From Bacteriovorax sp. Seq25_V (GTDB lineage Bacteria > Bdellovibrionota > Bacteriovoracia > Bacteriovoracales > Bacteriovoracaceae): a stretch of 64,000 nt of DNA. The stretch lies in contig NZ_AUNI01000017.1 in NCBI RefSeq assembly GCF_000447795.1, positions 1 through 64,000 of the forward strand. Direction: 5' to 3'. The notes under the pieces are model-generated. The model searched no databases. It was not told where the DNA came from and saw only the letters and a list, made by a program, of their open reading frames with translations. Position 1 is the stretch's first letter, and each line of letters starts with the position of its first letter. This document shows, piece by piece, positions 53,729 to 62,904 of the stretch. The position numbers and the translations under genes were made by a program.

Positions 53729-54348
53729 AAATTAAATTGAAAGATTTTCTTTGCTTCAATATGACCGTATCTTCTCCATTTCGTTTTTAACTTTTCAATA
53801 GTCATTAGAAATTGAAGGTCACGCTTCTTGTCTTGAAGCTTTCTTACTTTCTTAGATTCTTTAACAAGTGTTGATTTAATCTCAACAGGAAGAACTGAAA
53901 CATCATCAAGCATATTGTAAACTCCATTATACTCAAGGTTTCTTGCGATAAAAATATCATCTTTGATTAACTGAAAATTAAAATCATCTTTAGGGATCGT
54001 AATTTTCTTATCGTGTAAAATATCAAAGAGAACATGCTTTTTAGAAAAGCTTAACCCTCTATATTCAAATAAAGAGTGGTTAATATTTTTTAAGCTTTCG
54101 GTCGTTTTTTCATCTAGCTCATGAGATGAAAGGTATTCTTCTAAGAATGTCTTTCCTGAATTTAGTGCTCTTTGACTAATATACCAGTAATTAAATCCAT
54201 TCATGCGACTTTCGAAATCCACATCTTCGTCAGATATTTTTCCAGCTAGTTCAAAGTATTCTTCTTTAGCCGCCATAATAGTCTCTAAATATTCACGAGA
54301 TGAATACTTCTCAACTACTGCGTTTAAAGTTTTTATCGTCTCAATCAT
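53725..54348 (-). CDS. Protein of unknown function downstream of lepA
   Basis: Starts at ATG 54348 or 54351 (AGG a few bases before), just 15 bases after the lepA stop. A longer frame reaching into lepA is only a shadow. The 207-residue protein is acidic then basic and mostly helical, with no signal peptide, membrane segment or known motif. It probably shares the lepA transcript. Confidence 0.55.
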   Translation of the reverse strand: MIETIKTLNAVVEKYSSREYLETIMAAKEEYFELAGKISDEDVDFESRMNGFNYWYISQRALNSGKTFLEEYLSSHELDEKTTESLKNINHSLFEYRGLSFSKKHVLFDILHDKKITIPKDDFNFQLIKDDIFIARNLEYNGVYNMLDDVSVLPVEIKSTLVKESKKVRKLQDKKRDLQFLMTIEKLKTKWRRYGHIEAKKIFQFNF

Positions 54349-54365
54349 CATTAACCTATTTAAAC

Positions 54366-56174
54366 CTATTTTTCGTCTACACTTAAAACAGCGAGAAATG
54401 CTTCTTGTGGAACTTCTACCGAACCAACCATCTTCATTCTCTTCTTCCCTTCTTTCTGCTTCTCTAAAAGTTTTCTCTTTCTTGAAGCATCTCCACCATA
54501 ACATTTAGCAAGTACGTTCTTTCTTAGGGCCTTAACTGTTTCCCTCGCGATAATCTTAGCTCCAACTGCAGCTTGAATCGCGATATCGAATTGTTGTCTA
54601 TCAATTATTTTTCTAAGTCTTTCAACTAGATCTCTACCTTTGTAAAAAGAGTTATCTCTGTGACAAATGATCGATAAAGCATCAACTTTTTCACCATTTA
54701 AAAGAATATCTACTTTTACAAGGTTTGAAGTCTGGTATCCTTTAAAGTCATAATCCATCGAAGCATAACCTGAAGTCATACTCTTTAAACGATCATAGAA
54801 ATCAAAAACCATCTCACTAAGAGGAAGATCATAAGTAATCTGAACTCTTTCCTCTGTGATATAATTCATATCGGTTTGCACACCACGCTTCTCTTCACAA
54901 AGCTTAATAATCTTTCCAACATATTCATTTGGTACGTGAATAGAAAGAGAAACAACTGGCTCAGTTACTTCTTCAATTTTTGTTGGGTCTGGCATTTCTG
55001 AAGGGTTATCAACATTTACAATATCACCACTTAAAAGTTTTACCTTGAAAGCAACTGATGGTGCAGTTGAGATTAGATTTAGTAAAAATTCTCTCTCAAG
55101 TCTTTCCTGAATAATATTCATGTGAAGAAGACCTAAGAACCCACAACGGAACCCAAAACCCAGGGCCTGAGAAGTCTCTGGCTCATAAGTAAACGAAGAG
55201 TCATTAAGCGCAAGTTTCTCAAGCGCATCTTTTAATATTTCGTAGTCAACAGAGTCTACAGGGAAGATCCCACAAAAAACCATAGGTTTAACTTCTTGAT
55301 AACCAGGAAGTGGTTTCGTTGTTGCTTTTTCTTTTGCAAGCACAACTGTATCACCAACTTTAATATCACGAATATTCTTGATACCACAGATAACCATGGC
55401 AACTTCACCAGCTCCAACCTCTTTAATCTCAGTAAAAAACGGTGTATTAACTGCAAGTTTTAATACTTCATACTCCTGATCTGATCTCTTAAGATAAATT
55501 TTATCACCTTTCTTAAGCGTTCCTTCAACAAGTCTTAAAAGGAAGATTACACCTTGATAAGGATCAAACCACGAATCAAAGATAAGCCCCTGAAGTGCAT
55601 TATCTGGAGACCCTACTGGCGCAGGAATCTTCTTAACGATTGTTTCTAAAAGAGCATCAATCCCGATCCCAGACTTTGCAGAAACTTCATCAGCATCGAT
55701 TGCCTCGATACCAACAACATCTTCAATCTCCTGCTTCACCTTCTCAGGATCAGCATGAGGCAGATCGATTTTATTAAGAACAGGAACGATTTCAACATCA
55801 TTCTCCATTGCCATGTAAACGTTTGCAAGCGTTTGAGCCTCAACACCTTGAGAAGCATCAACAACAAGAAGAGCACCGTCACACGAAGCAAGAGATCTTG
55901 AAACCTCATATGCAAAGTCAACGTGGCCCGGAGTATCGATGATATTTAGAAAATAGATATTTCCATCTTTAGCTTTATACTGGAGCCTTACTGTTTGCGC
56001 CTTAATTGTAATACCACGCTCTTTTTCAAGATCCATATTATCCAAAATACGATCTTTCTTTTCACGATCAGTAATAGCGCCCGTTGCTTCAATTAATCTG
56101 TCGGCCAGTGTCGACTTACCGTGATCAATGTGTGCAATAATAGAAAAGTTACGGATGTACTTTCTTTCAATCAT
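54366..56174 (-). CDS. lepA: Elongation factor 4 (LepA)
   Basis: A 602-residue translational GTPase, starting at ATG 56174 (GGAG nine bases ahead). G1 [10 protein letters not shown]3 DTPGHVDF and G4 NKIDLPHAD are intact, and the C-terminal [20 protein letters not shown] is specific to LepA. It back-translocates stalled ribosomes. Length fits the family. Confidence 0.97.
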   Translation of the reverse strand: MIERKYIRNFSIIAHIDHGKSTLADRLIEATGAITDREKKDRILDNMDLEKERGITIKAQTVRLQYKAKDGNIYFLNIIDTPGHVDFAYEVSRSLASCDGALLVVDASQGVEAQTLANVYMAMENDVEIVPVLNKIDLPHADPEKVKQEIEDVVGIEAIDADEVSAKSGIGIDALLETIVKKIPAPVGSPDNALQGLIFDSWFDPYQGVIFLLRLVEGTLKKGDKIYLKRSDQEYEVLKLAVNTPFFTEIKEVGAGEVAMVICGIKNIRDIKVGDTVVLAKEKATTKPLPGYQEVKPMVFCGIFPVDSVDYEILKDALEKLALNDSSFTYEPETSQALGFGFRCGFLGLLHMNIIQERLEREFLLNLISTAPSVAFKVKLLSGDIVNVDNPSEMPDPTKIEEVTEPVVSLSIHVPNEYVGKIIKLCEEKRGVQTDMNYITEERVQITYDLPLSEMVFDFYDRLKSMTSGYASMDYDFKGYQTSNLVKVDILLNGEKVDALSIICHRDNSFYKGRDLVERLRKIIDRQQFDIAIQAAVGAKIIARETVKALRKNVLAKCYGGDASRKRKLLEKQKEGKKRMKMVGSVEVPQEAFLAVLSVDEK

Positions 56175-56277
56175 CTTATTTGTCTCCAATTTAAACACAA
56201 AATCCTACCACAATTTTCATGCATCTACATGAAGTAATTGAATAACACTAAGCAAAATCAGCTAAATAAATAGGAAC

Positions 56278-57180
56278 TTAAACGAAATTATAAATAAAAT
56301 AACTTCCACCATGATCAAAATGGATACATTCTGACTGCTTGAACTGAAAAGGAGAAATATAACTCTGCGTATCATCATGAAGAATTGCTTCCCCTCTACA
56401 CAGGCGAATTGAATTATTATAGGCTGAATATGAGGCTTCTCTTGGTGCCCCATAGAAGTATTTTTGACCTCTCACTTCAAGACCTACAAGCTGGCTAAAA
56501 AATTCTTCTTTAGTAAAAACCTTACCTGTCTCTGTTAACTGCATCACATCTTCATAATTTGCAGACTTAATAAGTTTCTTGGCCTTTAAAACTTCCACCA
56601 ACCTTTGGTCATAATCAATTTTCGAAGAATTATCTTTGGCCCTTAATGGTCCAATATTTGTCACCATCAATGCATTAATTGCGAGATGAAGATCGCTATG
56701 TAAAAATTCAATAATTTTTAATCGGGCATACAACAATGCTGATCCTAGACCAATACGCTGATAATTTTCATCAATGACGACACCCCCGAGCTCGAGGATT
56801 TTCTTACCATTAAATGAGTGACTAGCATCGGCGATAATGACAGCGTCTTTTCGAAGTGCATAGCGCGGCTTATAAAAGTAATCAACATGCCAACTTTTAA
56901 TATAACTACGACCAACGATCTTTCCTTCACTATTTTCAACAACAACAAAAATGAAACCATTTGTGGTCTTTTCGAAAACAAGACCCTGAGTAGCTTTCTT
57001 AATAAAATTTTTGTCCGTTAGATCAATTGCCATGCCAGGAAAAGTTACCTTGGCAATATCTTCGAGGTCATCGAATGTTCCGACACGAATTTTAAAATTT
57101 TTAAAATTAAAAACTGGAAGCTCTACATCGTAGAGTTTCCCATTAAAATTTAAATTAGTTTTTTGAGTTTTATGTTCCAA
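56278..57180 (-). CDS. GNAT-family acyltransferase-like protein
   Basis: A 300-residue protein with a GNAT core: FIFVVVENSEGKIVGRSYI, then ELGGVVIDENYQRIGLGSALL, whose QRIGLG is the acyl-CoA pyrophosphate loop. Some stretches recall the arginine N-succinyltransferase layout, but I cannot say which substrate is used. Start is a TTG with AGG eight bases before. It directly abuts the sensor gene stop and is the last gene of the trk operon. Confidence 0.7.
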   Translation of the reverse strand: MEHKTQKTNLNFNGKLYDVELPVFNFKNFKIRVGTFDDLEDIAKVTFPGMAIDLTDKNFIKKATQGLVFEKTTNGFIFVVVENSEGKIVGRSYIKSWHVDYFYKPRYALRKDAVIIADASHSFNGKKILELGGVVIDENYQRIGLGSALLYARLKIIEFLHSDLHLAINALMVTNIGPLRAKDNSSKIDYDQRLVEVLKAKKLIKSANYEDVMQLTETGKVFTKEEFFSQLVGLEVRGQKYFYGAPREASYSAYNNSIRLCRGEAILHDDTQSYISPFQFKQSECIHFDHGGSYFIYNFV

Positions 57181-58395
57181 TTAAATTGCCTGAACTTCTT
57201 TAGACATAACCATCAGATAGTAATCTAGCGAAGACTCTTTACCGCGAATAGGAATAACAGAAGCATACCCCTGATAAACATATTCAGGCTCTTTCTCTTC
57301 TTCATCTTTGATTTGTCCTTCGCTATCAAGGTCAGATTTAATAGAAATCTTTTCTTCTAAGTCTGAGACTTCTTCTTTTTTGAGGATAGAAATTTGAGAG
57401 TTTTCAATTTTCGAACGTCTTCTAATTGCTAACTCATATGTTTCAATAATACTTTCAGGAATAAGTGTATCCTTCATTGTCTTGCCAATACAATCTTCCG
57501 ACTGAATTTGTAGAAGCGAGTAGACATGGTTATTTAGATAGATAAGCTCACCTTTGGCATTTGCGAGAAGAACTGGCTTTTTAACCATATTGGCAAGAAC
57601 ATCAAACTTTCTATTTTCAACAGCAATTCTATCTGCTCGTAATTCCTCAAAGATTTTAAATGAGTGAATCATCTTATTCATTTCACGAGCAATTTCTCCA
57701 ATCTCATCATCTTGAGAGTAGTAAATTGAAACGTCGAAGTTACAGTCTTGAAGTTCTCTAATGGCATCCTTAATCTTTTTAAACGGAAGTGCAATTTTTC
57801 CAGGAATTACGAGCCCTAGAATAATTGTCCAAAGAAATGCAATGATCAGTGTAATCATCATTTTTCTCTTTGTTTCATTAATAATTTTCTTAATTTTCTT
57901 ATCTCTTTCTACGTTTTGAAAGAATTGAATATCTTGAAATTCAGAGAACGCATCGAGAATTTTATCAGCGAGATCTCCAATGGAGGTCATTCCAATATTA
58001 TCCCGATGAAATAAGGATGCCTTTCCTAGAACGAGCTTCAAGGAGTCAACATAGGAGAGCATCTGTCCTACAATTTTTTTAACCTCGGGTTCATTATAAT
58101 GCGTATCAAGTCGCTGTAATTGAGAAGTGAAACTTTCACAAAGGTTGAGAATCTTGTCTATTAACTCAGGCGTTGGCTTCTTAGTAAGAACTCTTCTTTG
58201 GTACTTTAGAATCGATACCGCCGTAATTCTAATTTCATCAGTAAGTAGTGAAACCTTATTCGACTTATCTGTAATCGATTCAATTTCTTTATTTAGAGAA
58301 TCTAAATGATAGAAAACAATAAATGCCAACAAAATGACAATCATTGCCGCTAAGAAGAAACTCGTTGTTACTCTATTTCTAAGTGATAAATTCAA
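57181..58395 (-). CDS. Membrane HAMP-PAS protein without kinase domain
   Basis: A 404-residue protein: membrane helix 11-31, a helical periplasmic domain (32-175), a second helix 178-198, HAMP (199-250), then a PAS domain (about 262-330, FDVLANMVKKPVLLANAKGE). An acidic tail rich in Glu/Lys follows (SDLEEKISIKSDLDSEG) and the last 35 residues look PAS-like too. There is no histidine kinase, GGDEF or methyl-accepting part. Packed between trkA and the GNAT gene, it may sense ion or redox state and relay it by contact. The start codon is TTG. Confidence 0.7.
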   Translation of the reverse strand: MNLSLRNRVTTSFFLAAMIVILLAFIVFYHLDSLNKEIESITDKSNKVSLLTDEIRITAVSILKYQRRVLTKKPTPELIDKILNLCESFTSQLQRLDTHYNEPEVKKIVGQMLSYVDSLKLVLGKASLFHRDNIGMTSIGDLADKILDAFSEFQDIQFFQNVERDKKIKKIINETKRKMMITLIIAFLWTIILGLVIPGKIALPFKKIKDAIRELQDCNFDVSIYYSQDDEIGEIAREMNKMIHSFKIFEELRADRIAVENRKFDVLANMVKKPVLLANAKGELIYLNNHVYSLLQIQSEDCIGKTMKDTLIPESIIETYELAIRRRSKIENSQISILKKEEVSDLEEKISIKSDLDSEGQIKDEEEKEPEYVYQGYASVIPIRGKESSLDYYLMVMSKEVQAI

Positions 58396-58398
58396 ACC

Positions 58399-59094
58399 CT
58401 ACCCCTCTGATAAGTCAGAAAACAATTTATTAAAGTTTTTCTCACTTCCTACTAAAACAACAATATCGTCAGACTCGATAACATCCATTGGCATTGGACA
58501 GTCATTGATCTCCACGCGGTAAGCAGACTTTCCATCTTCCGCAATATAAGGAACTCTTTTTTGAAGAGCGACAATATTTAATGAATAATTTTGACGAATC
58601 TTACTCTCCACTAGAGTTTTACCTTCAAACTTCTTTCCAAGCTTGATCTCAACAATTGAATACCCAGCTGCAAAATTATAACGCTGAAGTAAGTGAGGCG
58701 CGATAATTTTTGATGCGATAATCTCACCCATCTCTTCCTCAACCTTAATAACTTCAGAAGCACCAATTTCATGAAGTACGTGCTCATGAAGAACAGAAGT
58801 AGCACGAGCAATAACTCTCCCCACCCCAAGTTTTCTAAGCATTGTCACGGCCATGATACTCATTTCAATATGATCTCCAATCGCTACAACAGCGACGTCG
58901 ACATCAGAAATATTTACTGAACGAAGAGATCTTTCATCTGTAACGTCAAGGGAAACAGCGTGGGTAACCCTATCTTTTATCCTTTCAACAAGATCAACGT
59001 CTTTATCAATAGCAATTACCTCAGAACCCTTTTCATAGAGTCTCACTGCTGTTTTTGCACCAAATGTTCCAAGTCCGATAACGGCAACTAACAT
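58399..59094 (-). CDS. trkA: Potassium uptake regulatory protein TrkA/KtrA-type (RCK)
   Basis: A 231-residue protein with an N-terminal RCK Rossmann domain (MLVAVIGLGTFGAKTA, then VIAIDKD) and a C-terminal RCK_C domain (about 140-225). It gates the TrkH channel by binding NAD(H) or ATP. It is a single RCK, so KtrA/KtrC-like. It lies 16 bases after trkH. Confidence 0.93.
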   Translation of the reverse strand: MLVAVIGLGTFGAKTAVRLYEKGSEVIAIDKDVDLVERIKDRVTHAVSLDVTDERSLRSVNISDVDVAVVAIGDHIEMSIMAVTMLRKLGVGRVIARATSVLHEHVLHEIGASEVIKVEEEMGEIIASKIIAPHLLQRYNFAAGYSIVEIKLGKKFEGKTLVESKIRQNYSLNIVALQKRVPYIAEDGKSAYRVEINDCPMPMDVIESDDIVVLVGSEKNFNKLFSDLSEG

Positions 59095-59110
59095 ATATTA
59101 TTTCCTTTTT

Positions 59111-60841
59111 CTAACCAATCATAATTCTACCATCAGGGTAGTCCATCTTACCTGTACTCTTCTGTTTCTCACCGATCGCAAGGATTAATGTTAGAGGTCC
59201 AATTCGACCCACAAGCATTAAAACTGAAATGGCCATCTTTCCTGCAAAAGTTAAGTACGGTGTAACCCCAAGAGTTAAACCAACTGTTCCCCCAGCACTT
59301 AAAACCTCAAAGAATAGCGGAAAAAATGATTGATCCGATTCAATATTCATCATAATAAAGATAAAGATAGATGTAATAATGATAGAGATAAACATTAGAG
59401 CTGTTGCTCTAACAACCATAGGCCCAGGAATTGTACGATCAAACATCGTTACATTCTTATTACCTTTTAGTGTCGACATAATTGACTGAGCTAAAATAGC
59501 AAGTGTTGTCGTCTTAACCCCACCAGCTGTTGAACCAGGAGAACCACCGATAAACATCAGTAGTGCCATAATGTAAAGTGTATAGCTATTAAGATTTGTT
59601 AAAGGAATCGTATTAAATCCCGCTGTTCTTAAAGTTACAGACTGAAAGATAGATATCTGAATTTTTTCCCACAAAGAATACCCATCCAGAGCACCCAAGA
59701 ATTCTCCAAAGAAAATAAACAATGTCCCAAGAACGGTTAAAGAAAGTGAAGTAACAAGAACAACTTTCGTGTGCATTCCAAGTCTGACGAGTGTTCTATC
59801 CCTCGTGAATAATTCCTTTAATTCTTTTAACACGATGAAGCCTAATCCCCCCATTGTAACTAGCACTGCAACTGTGCCATGTATCAATGGATTAGTCGCG
59901 TAGTTTTCAAGAGAGTTATCAAAGAGAGCAAAACCAGCATTACAAAAAGCCGAGATACTGTGGAAAAATCCATAATATATTGCCTTTCCAAACTCCATTC
60001 CTTCAAATGTGAACGCAATTGTTAAAATAATTGCTCCCCAAAATTCGATAATAAATGTGTACTTAACAATATTGATGATCATCGCAAAGAGCTCTTCCAA
60101 AGACGAAACATCTAAAAAGTCTTGCATAATAATTCTATCTTTCATTCTAAGAGAGCGTCCAAGAAGAATTGCCATCGATGAGTATAAAGTCATAATCGAA
60201 AGACCACCGATTTGAATGAGAGCAAGAATTGTTACCTGACCAAAAACACTGAAGTTCTCATTAAGTGACAACGTTGAAAGTCCCGTAACACATGTGGCCG
60301 ATGTCGCAGTAAAGAGTGCATCGATAAAACCAATATCCTTACCATCTACAGACGAAACTGGAAGCATGAGAATAAATGTACCAACTAAAATAACGCCAAT
60401 AAAGGTAATCAATACTAGCTGAGCAGATGATAACTTTATCTTTTTCAAGTACCTGTACAGAGCGCCTTCTTTATTAAGACTCAAGTCCGTACTCTCTTCA
60501 TCATAAAGACTCAAAATTGTTGAAAGTAAGTGAGCAGCAGTTAGCAAGAATGTAAATTCCTGATCACCCCAAGTAATAAGAGTTGGAATAAAAACTAATA
60601 ATGAAAAAGAATATTTTCGAAGATAATCCTCGACATTCTTAGATTCAATGATATTACTGAGAACGCTTAAACCAATTACTAAAGGAACAATCCAGATGAT
60701 AATATCCAGAGTGTTCCCAACGAACTTTTCGTTCCATGTCGATGGAATTTTTCCGTTCGTGTATAATGAATAAATAAGTAAAAAACTTCCATTAAAGAAT
60801 AGCTCGAGTAAAAATGAAAGTTTTTGTATAATTGGACCCAT
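59111..60841 (-). CDS. trkH: Potassium transporter of the TrkH/KtrB family
   Basis: A 576-residue membrane protein with four pore-loop repeats: ATSATCVTGLS, HSISAFCNAGF, VTLRTAGFNTIP and SAGGTVGLTLGV. The extra N-terminal part (about 140 residues, four helices) is longer than in KtrB. With the RCK subunit it makes a K+ uptake system. It opens the operon trkH-trkA-sensor-GNAT and is divergent from the methyltransferase gene across 52 bases. Confidence 0.93.
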   Translation of the reverse strand: MGPIIQKLSFLLELFFNGSFLLIYSLYTNGKIPSTWNEKFVGNTLDIIIWIVPLVIGLSVLSNIIESKNVEDYLRKYSFSLLVFIPTLITWGDQEFTFLLTAAHLLSTILSLYDEESTDLSLNKEGALYRYLKKIKLSSAQLVLITFIGVILVGTFILMLPVSSVDGKDIGFIDALFTATSATCVTGLSTLSLNENFSVFGQVTILALIQIGGLSIMTLYSSMAILLGRSLRMKDRIIMQDFLDVSSLEELFAMIINIVKYTFIIEFWGAIILTIAFTFEGMEFGKAIYYGFFHSISAFCNAGFALFDNSLENYATNPLIHGTVAVLVTMGGLGFIVLKELKELFTRDRTLVRLGMHTKVVLVTSLSLTVLGTLFIFFGEFLGALDGYSLWEKIQISIFQSVTLRTAGFNTIPLTNLNSYTLYIMALLMFIGGSPGSTAGGVKTTTLAILAQSIMSTLKGNKNVTMFDRTIPGPMVVRATALMFISIIITSIFIFIMMNIESDQSFFPLFFEVLSAGGTVGLTLGVTPYLTFAGKMAISVLMLVGRIGPLTLILAIGEKQKSTGKMDYPDGRIMIG

Positions 60842-60893
60842 ATATATATGTTATTACTAAACTCACTTAAGAGATAATTGTAAATTTTTTCCT

Positions 60894-62018
60894 ATGAAAG
60901 AAACTAAAACAGTCAAATTTAAAGTAAGCTCCATCGACAGTCTCTGCCAAGGAGTTAGTAAAGTTAATGATTCAATTACATTCATTGGCAAGACTCTTCC
61001 AGGAGAAGAAGGCGAAGCAGTTGTCTACTCTTCAAAGAAGAATGTTTCTTTTGCAAAAGTTAAATCTATTTCTAAGAAAAGTCCACAACGACAGGAAGCA
61101 AATTGCCCACATTTTATTGAATGTGGTGGTTGTCAGCTCCTCCATACAGATTATGAAAATGAACTTGAGATAAAGAAAAGCTCTTTACTTGAAATATTTA
61201 TGCGCCAGCATAAAATTGATATCTCCGACAAGTTTATTCAGATAAGTGCTCCACGTAGGAATCTGTACCGCAATCGAATCCAATTACAATACGACAAACG
61301 TCGAAATTTAATTGGTTTTAGAAGTGAAGATAGTAAATCTATAATTCCTGTACAAAAGTGTGACATTGCAATTCCTGAAGTTCGAGATCTTATGCTTAGC
61401 CTCTACTCTTCGGACTGGAAAAAGTTTGCGAAAAAGGCAAATGGCCATGTTGAAATCTACAAAAAGGGTAATGAAGTTAAAACGACTTGGGATTCTCGCT
61501 ACGCACATGAAGGTTTTTCTCAAGTATTTAAAGAAATGAATGATCGTCTACTCGCTCTTCTATGTGATCCAACCCTAATTTCGAAATACAAAGGACGAAA
61601 TATTGTTGATCTTTTCGGCGGTAATGGGAATCTCTCAGCTTTCTTTGATGGCTCAAGCCTTGTCATTGATGGCACACCAGAGAAGTTCATCAATTTAGTT
61701 AGTCCTTGCCAGTCATATAAGCAGATAAATCTCTACGCCGATGATGCTGTCTCAATTTTTAAAGACGCATGGAAAGAATTTAAAGACGATAACTCTCTAC
61801 TTATCGTTGATCCTCCCAGAAGTGGAATTAAGAATCTTGATGAATTCGCTCAAGCTTGTAAACCAGCTGAGATTATTTACGTCAGCTGTAATCCTCAGAC
61901 TCTGGCAAGGGATCTCAAGACTATTCTTCAGGATTTTTCAATCTCAAAGATCTATCAACTCGATTTTTTTCCAGGTACTCGTCACTATGAAACAGTCGTT
62001 TTCCTAGGTAAAAAGTAG
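60894..62018 (+). CDS. RNA m5U methyltransferase (TrmA/RlmD/RlmCD family)
   Basis: A 374-residue SAM enzyme. CPHFIECGGCQLLH gives three of the 4Fe-4S cysteines, with a later Cys in VQKCD; VDLFGGNGNLSAFF is a SAM-binding motif, LLIVDPPRSGI and YVSCNPQTLARDL hold the catalytic Cys. A short N-terminal TRAM-like part is present. It methylates uridine C5 in 23S rRNA or tRNA; which cannot be told. Confidence 0.92.
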   Translation: MKETKTVKFKVSSIDSLCQGVSKVNDSITFIGKTLPGEEGEAVVYSSKKNVSFAKVKSISKKSPQRQEANCPHFIECGGCQLLHTDYENELEIKKSSLLEIFMRQHKIDISDKFIQISAPRRNLYRNRIQLQYDKRRNLIGFRSEDSKSIIPVQKCDIAIPEVRDLMLSLYSSDWKKFAKKANGHVEIYKKGNEVKTTWDSRYAHEGFSQVFKEMNDRLLALLCDPTLISKYKGRNIVDLFGGNGNLSAFFDGSSLVIDGTPEKFINLVSPCQSYKQINLYADDAVSIFKDAWKEFKDDNSLLIVDPPRSGIKNLDEFAQACKPAEIIYVSCNPQTLARDLKTILQDFSISKIYQLDFFPGTRHYETVVFLGKK

Positions 62019-62096
62019 ACTTTTATAACCTATTGAAAAGGGTTTCGTTTGAAAGTACAATTAAAGGTATATTTTCTCTAAAATGGGACATAGCCG

Positions 62097-62903
62097 ATGA
62101 AAAATATCTTTATCATAATCACGTTAGGATTTCTTGTATCTTGTGCTTCTAATAATGTTGAAAAAAATAAAAAAGCAGACTTATATTTTTCACATGGAAC
62201 TCAAAAGTTAATTGAGCAGGATTACACTGAAGCGCTGAAGAATTTACTTGAAGCTCAAAAGCTAGATCCTTCAAATACAAAAATTATAAACAATCTTGCA
62301 ATGGCCTATTACTTTAAAGGCAAACCTGATATTGCGATGAAAATGTTAAAAGAGTCTCTTGAATTAGATGAGAAAAATTCAGATGCAAGAAATAATATTG
62401 CTTCGATTTACTTCACAGAAAATAAACTAGATCTTGCACAAAAAGAGTACGAAAAAATTTTAGGTGATCTGCTTTATCAACACACTTACCGTGTTCAATA
62501 CAATCTGGCTCTTATCGAGTTTAAAAAAGGAAATAGAACTAAAGGATTAAGTTATCTTGAACAAGCGGTTGGAAATAGAGCCGACTACTGTCCTGCAAGT
62601 TATTTGCTAGCAAATGAATATCGAAGACTTGGACAAAAGGCTAAATCTCTAGAGACTTACAAAATTGCAACTCGTGAAAACTGTGCAAAGAATCCACAAG
62701 CTTTCTATGAGTGGGGACAGCTACTTTCGGAATTAGGAAGAGATGACGAAGCTCGCGAAAAGTTCAACTACATCATTGATAAATTTCCAAAGTCAAAGTA
62801 CTTCACTCTTGCACTTGAAAGTAAGAATAATATAAAAAAAAGCAGAATTTTAAGCGTAAATAAAGTTGAAAAGATTGATTCATTTGAATCAAGCGAGTTT
62901 TAA
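62097..62903 (+). CDS. TPR lipoprotein (PilF/PilW-like)
   Basis: A 268-residue protein with lipobox GFLVSC (Cys16), then several TPR repeats (NNLAMAYYFKGKPDIAMKML, RNNIASIYFTENKLDLAQKE, AFYEWGQLLSELGRDDEARE). PilF/PilW-type lipoproteins help assemble the type IV pilus secretin. Its neighbour, one base after the stop, is a RodZ-like gene, the arrangement commonly seen for pilF in other bacteria. The role is inferred. Confidence 0.8.
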   Translation: MKNIFIIITLGFLVSCASNNVEKNKKADLYFSHGTQKLIEQDYTEALKNLLEAQKLDPSNTKIINNLAMAYYFKGKPDIAMKMLKESLELDEKNSDARNNIASIYFTENKLDLAQKEYEKILGDLLYQHTYRVQYNLALIEFKKGNRTKGLSYLEQAVGNRADYCPASYLLANEYRRLGQKAKSLETYKIATRENCAKNPQAFYEWGQLLSELGRDDEAREKFNYIIDKFPKSKYFTLALESKNNIKKSRILSVNKVEKIDSFESSEF

Positions 62904-62904
62904 A

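Noticed and set aside
54352-54504. N-terminal extension of the gene downstream of lepA into lepA
   Set aside because: The added residues are Arg/Glu-rich and match the antiparallel reading of the lepA 3' end; the ATG with AGG at 54348-54351 is more plausible.
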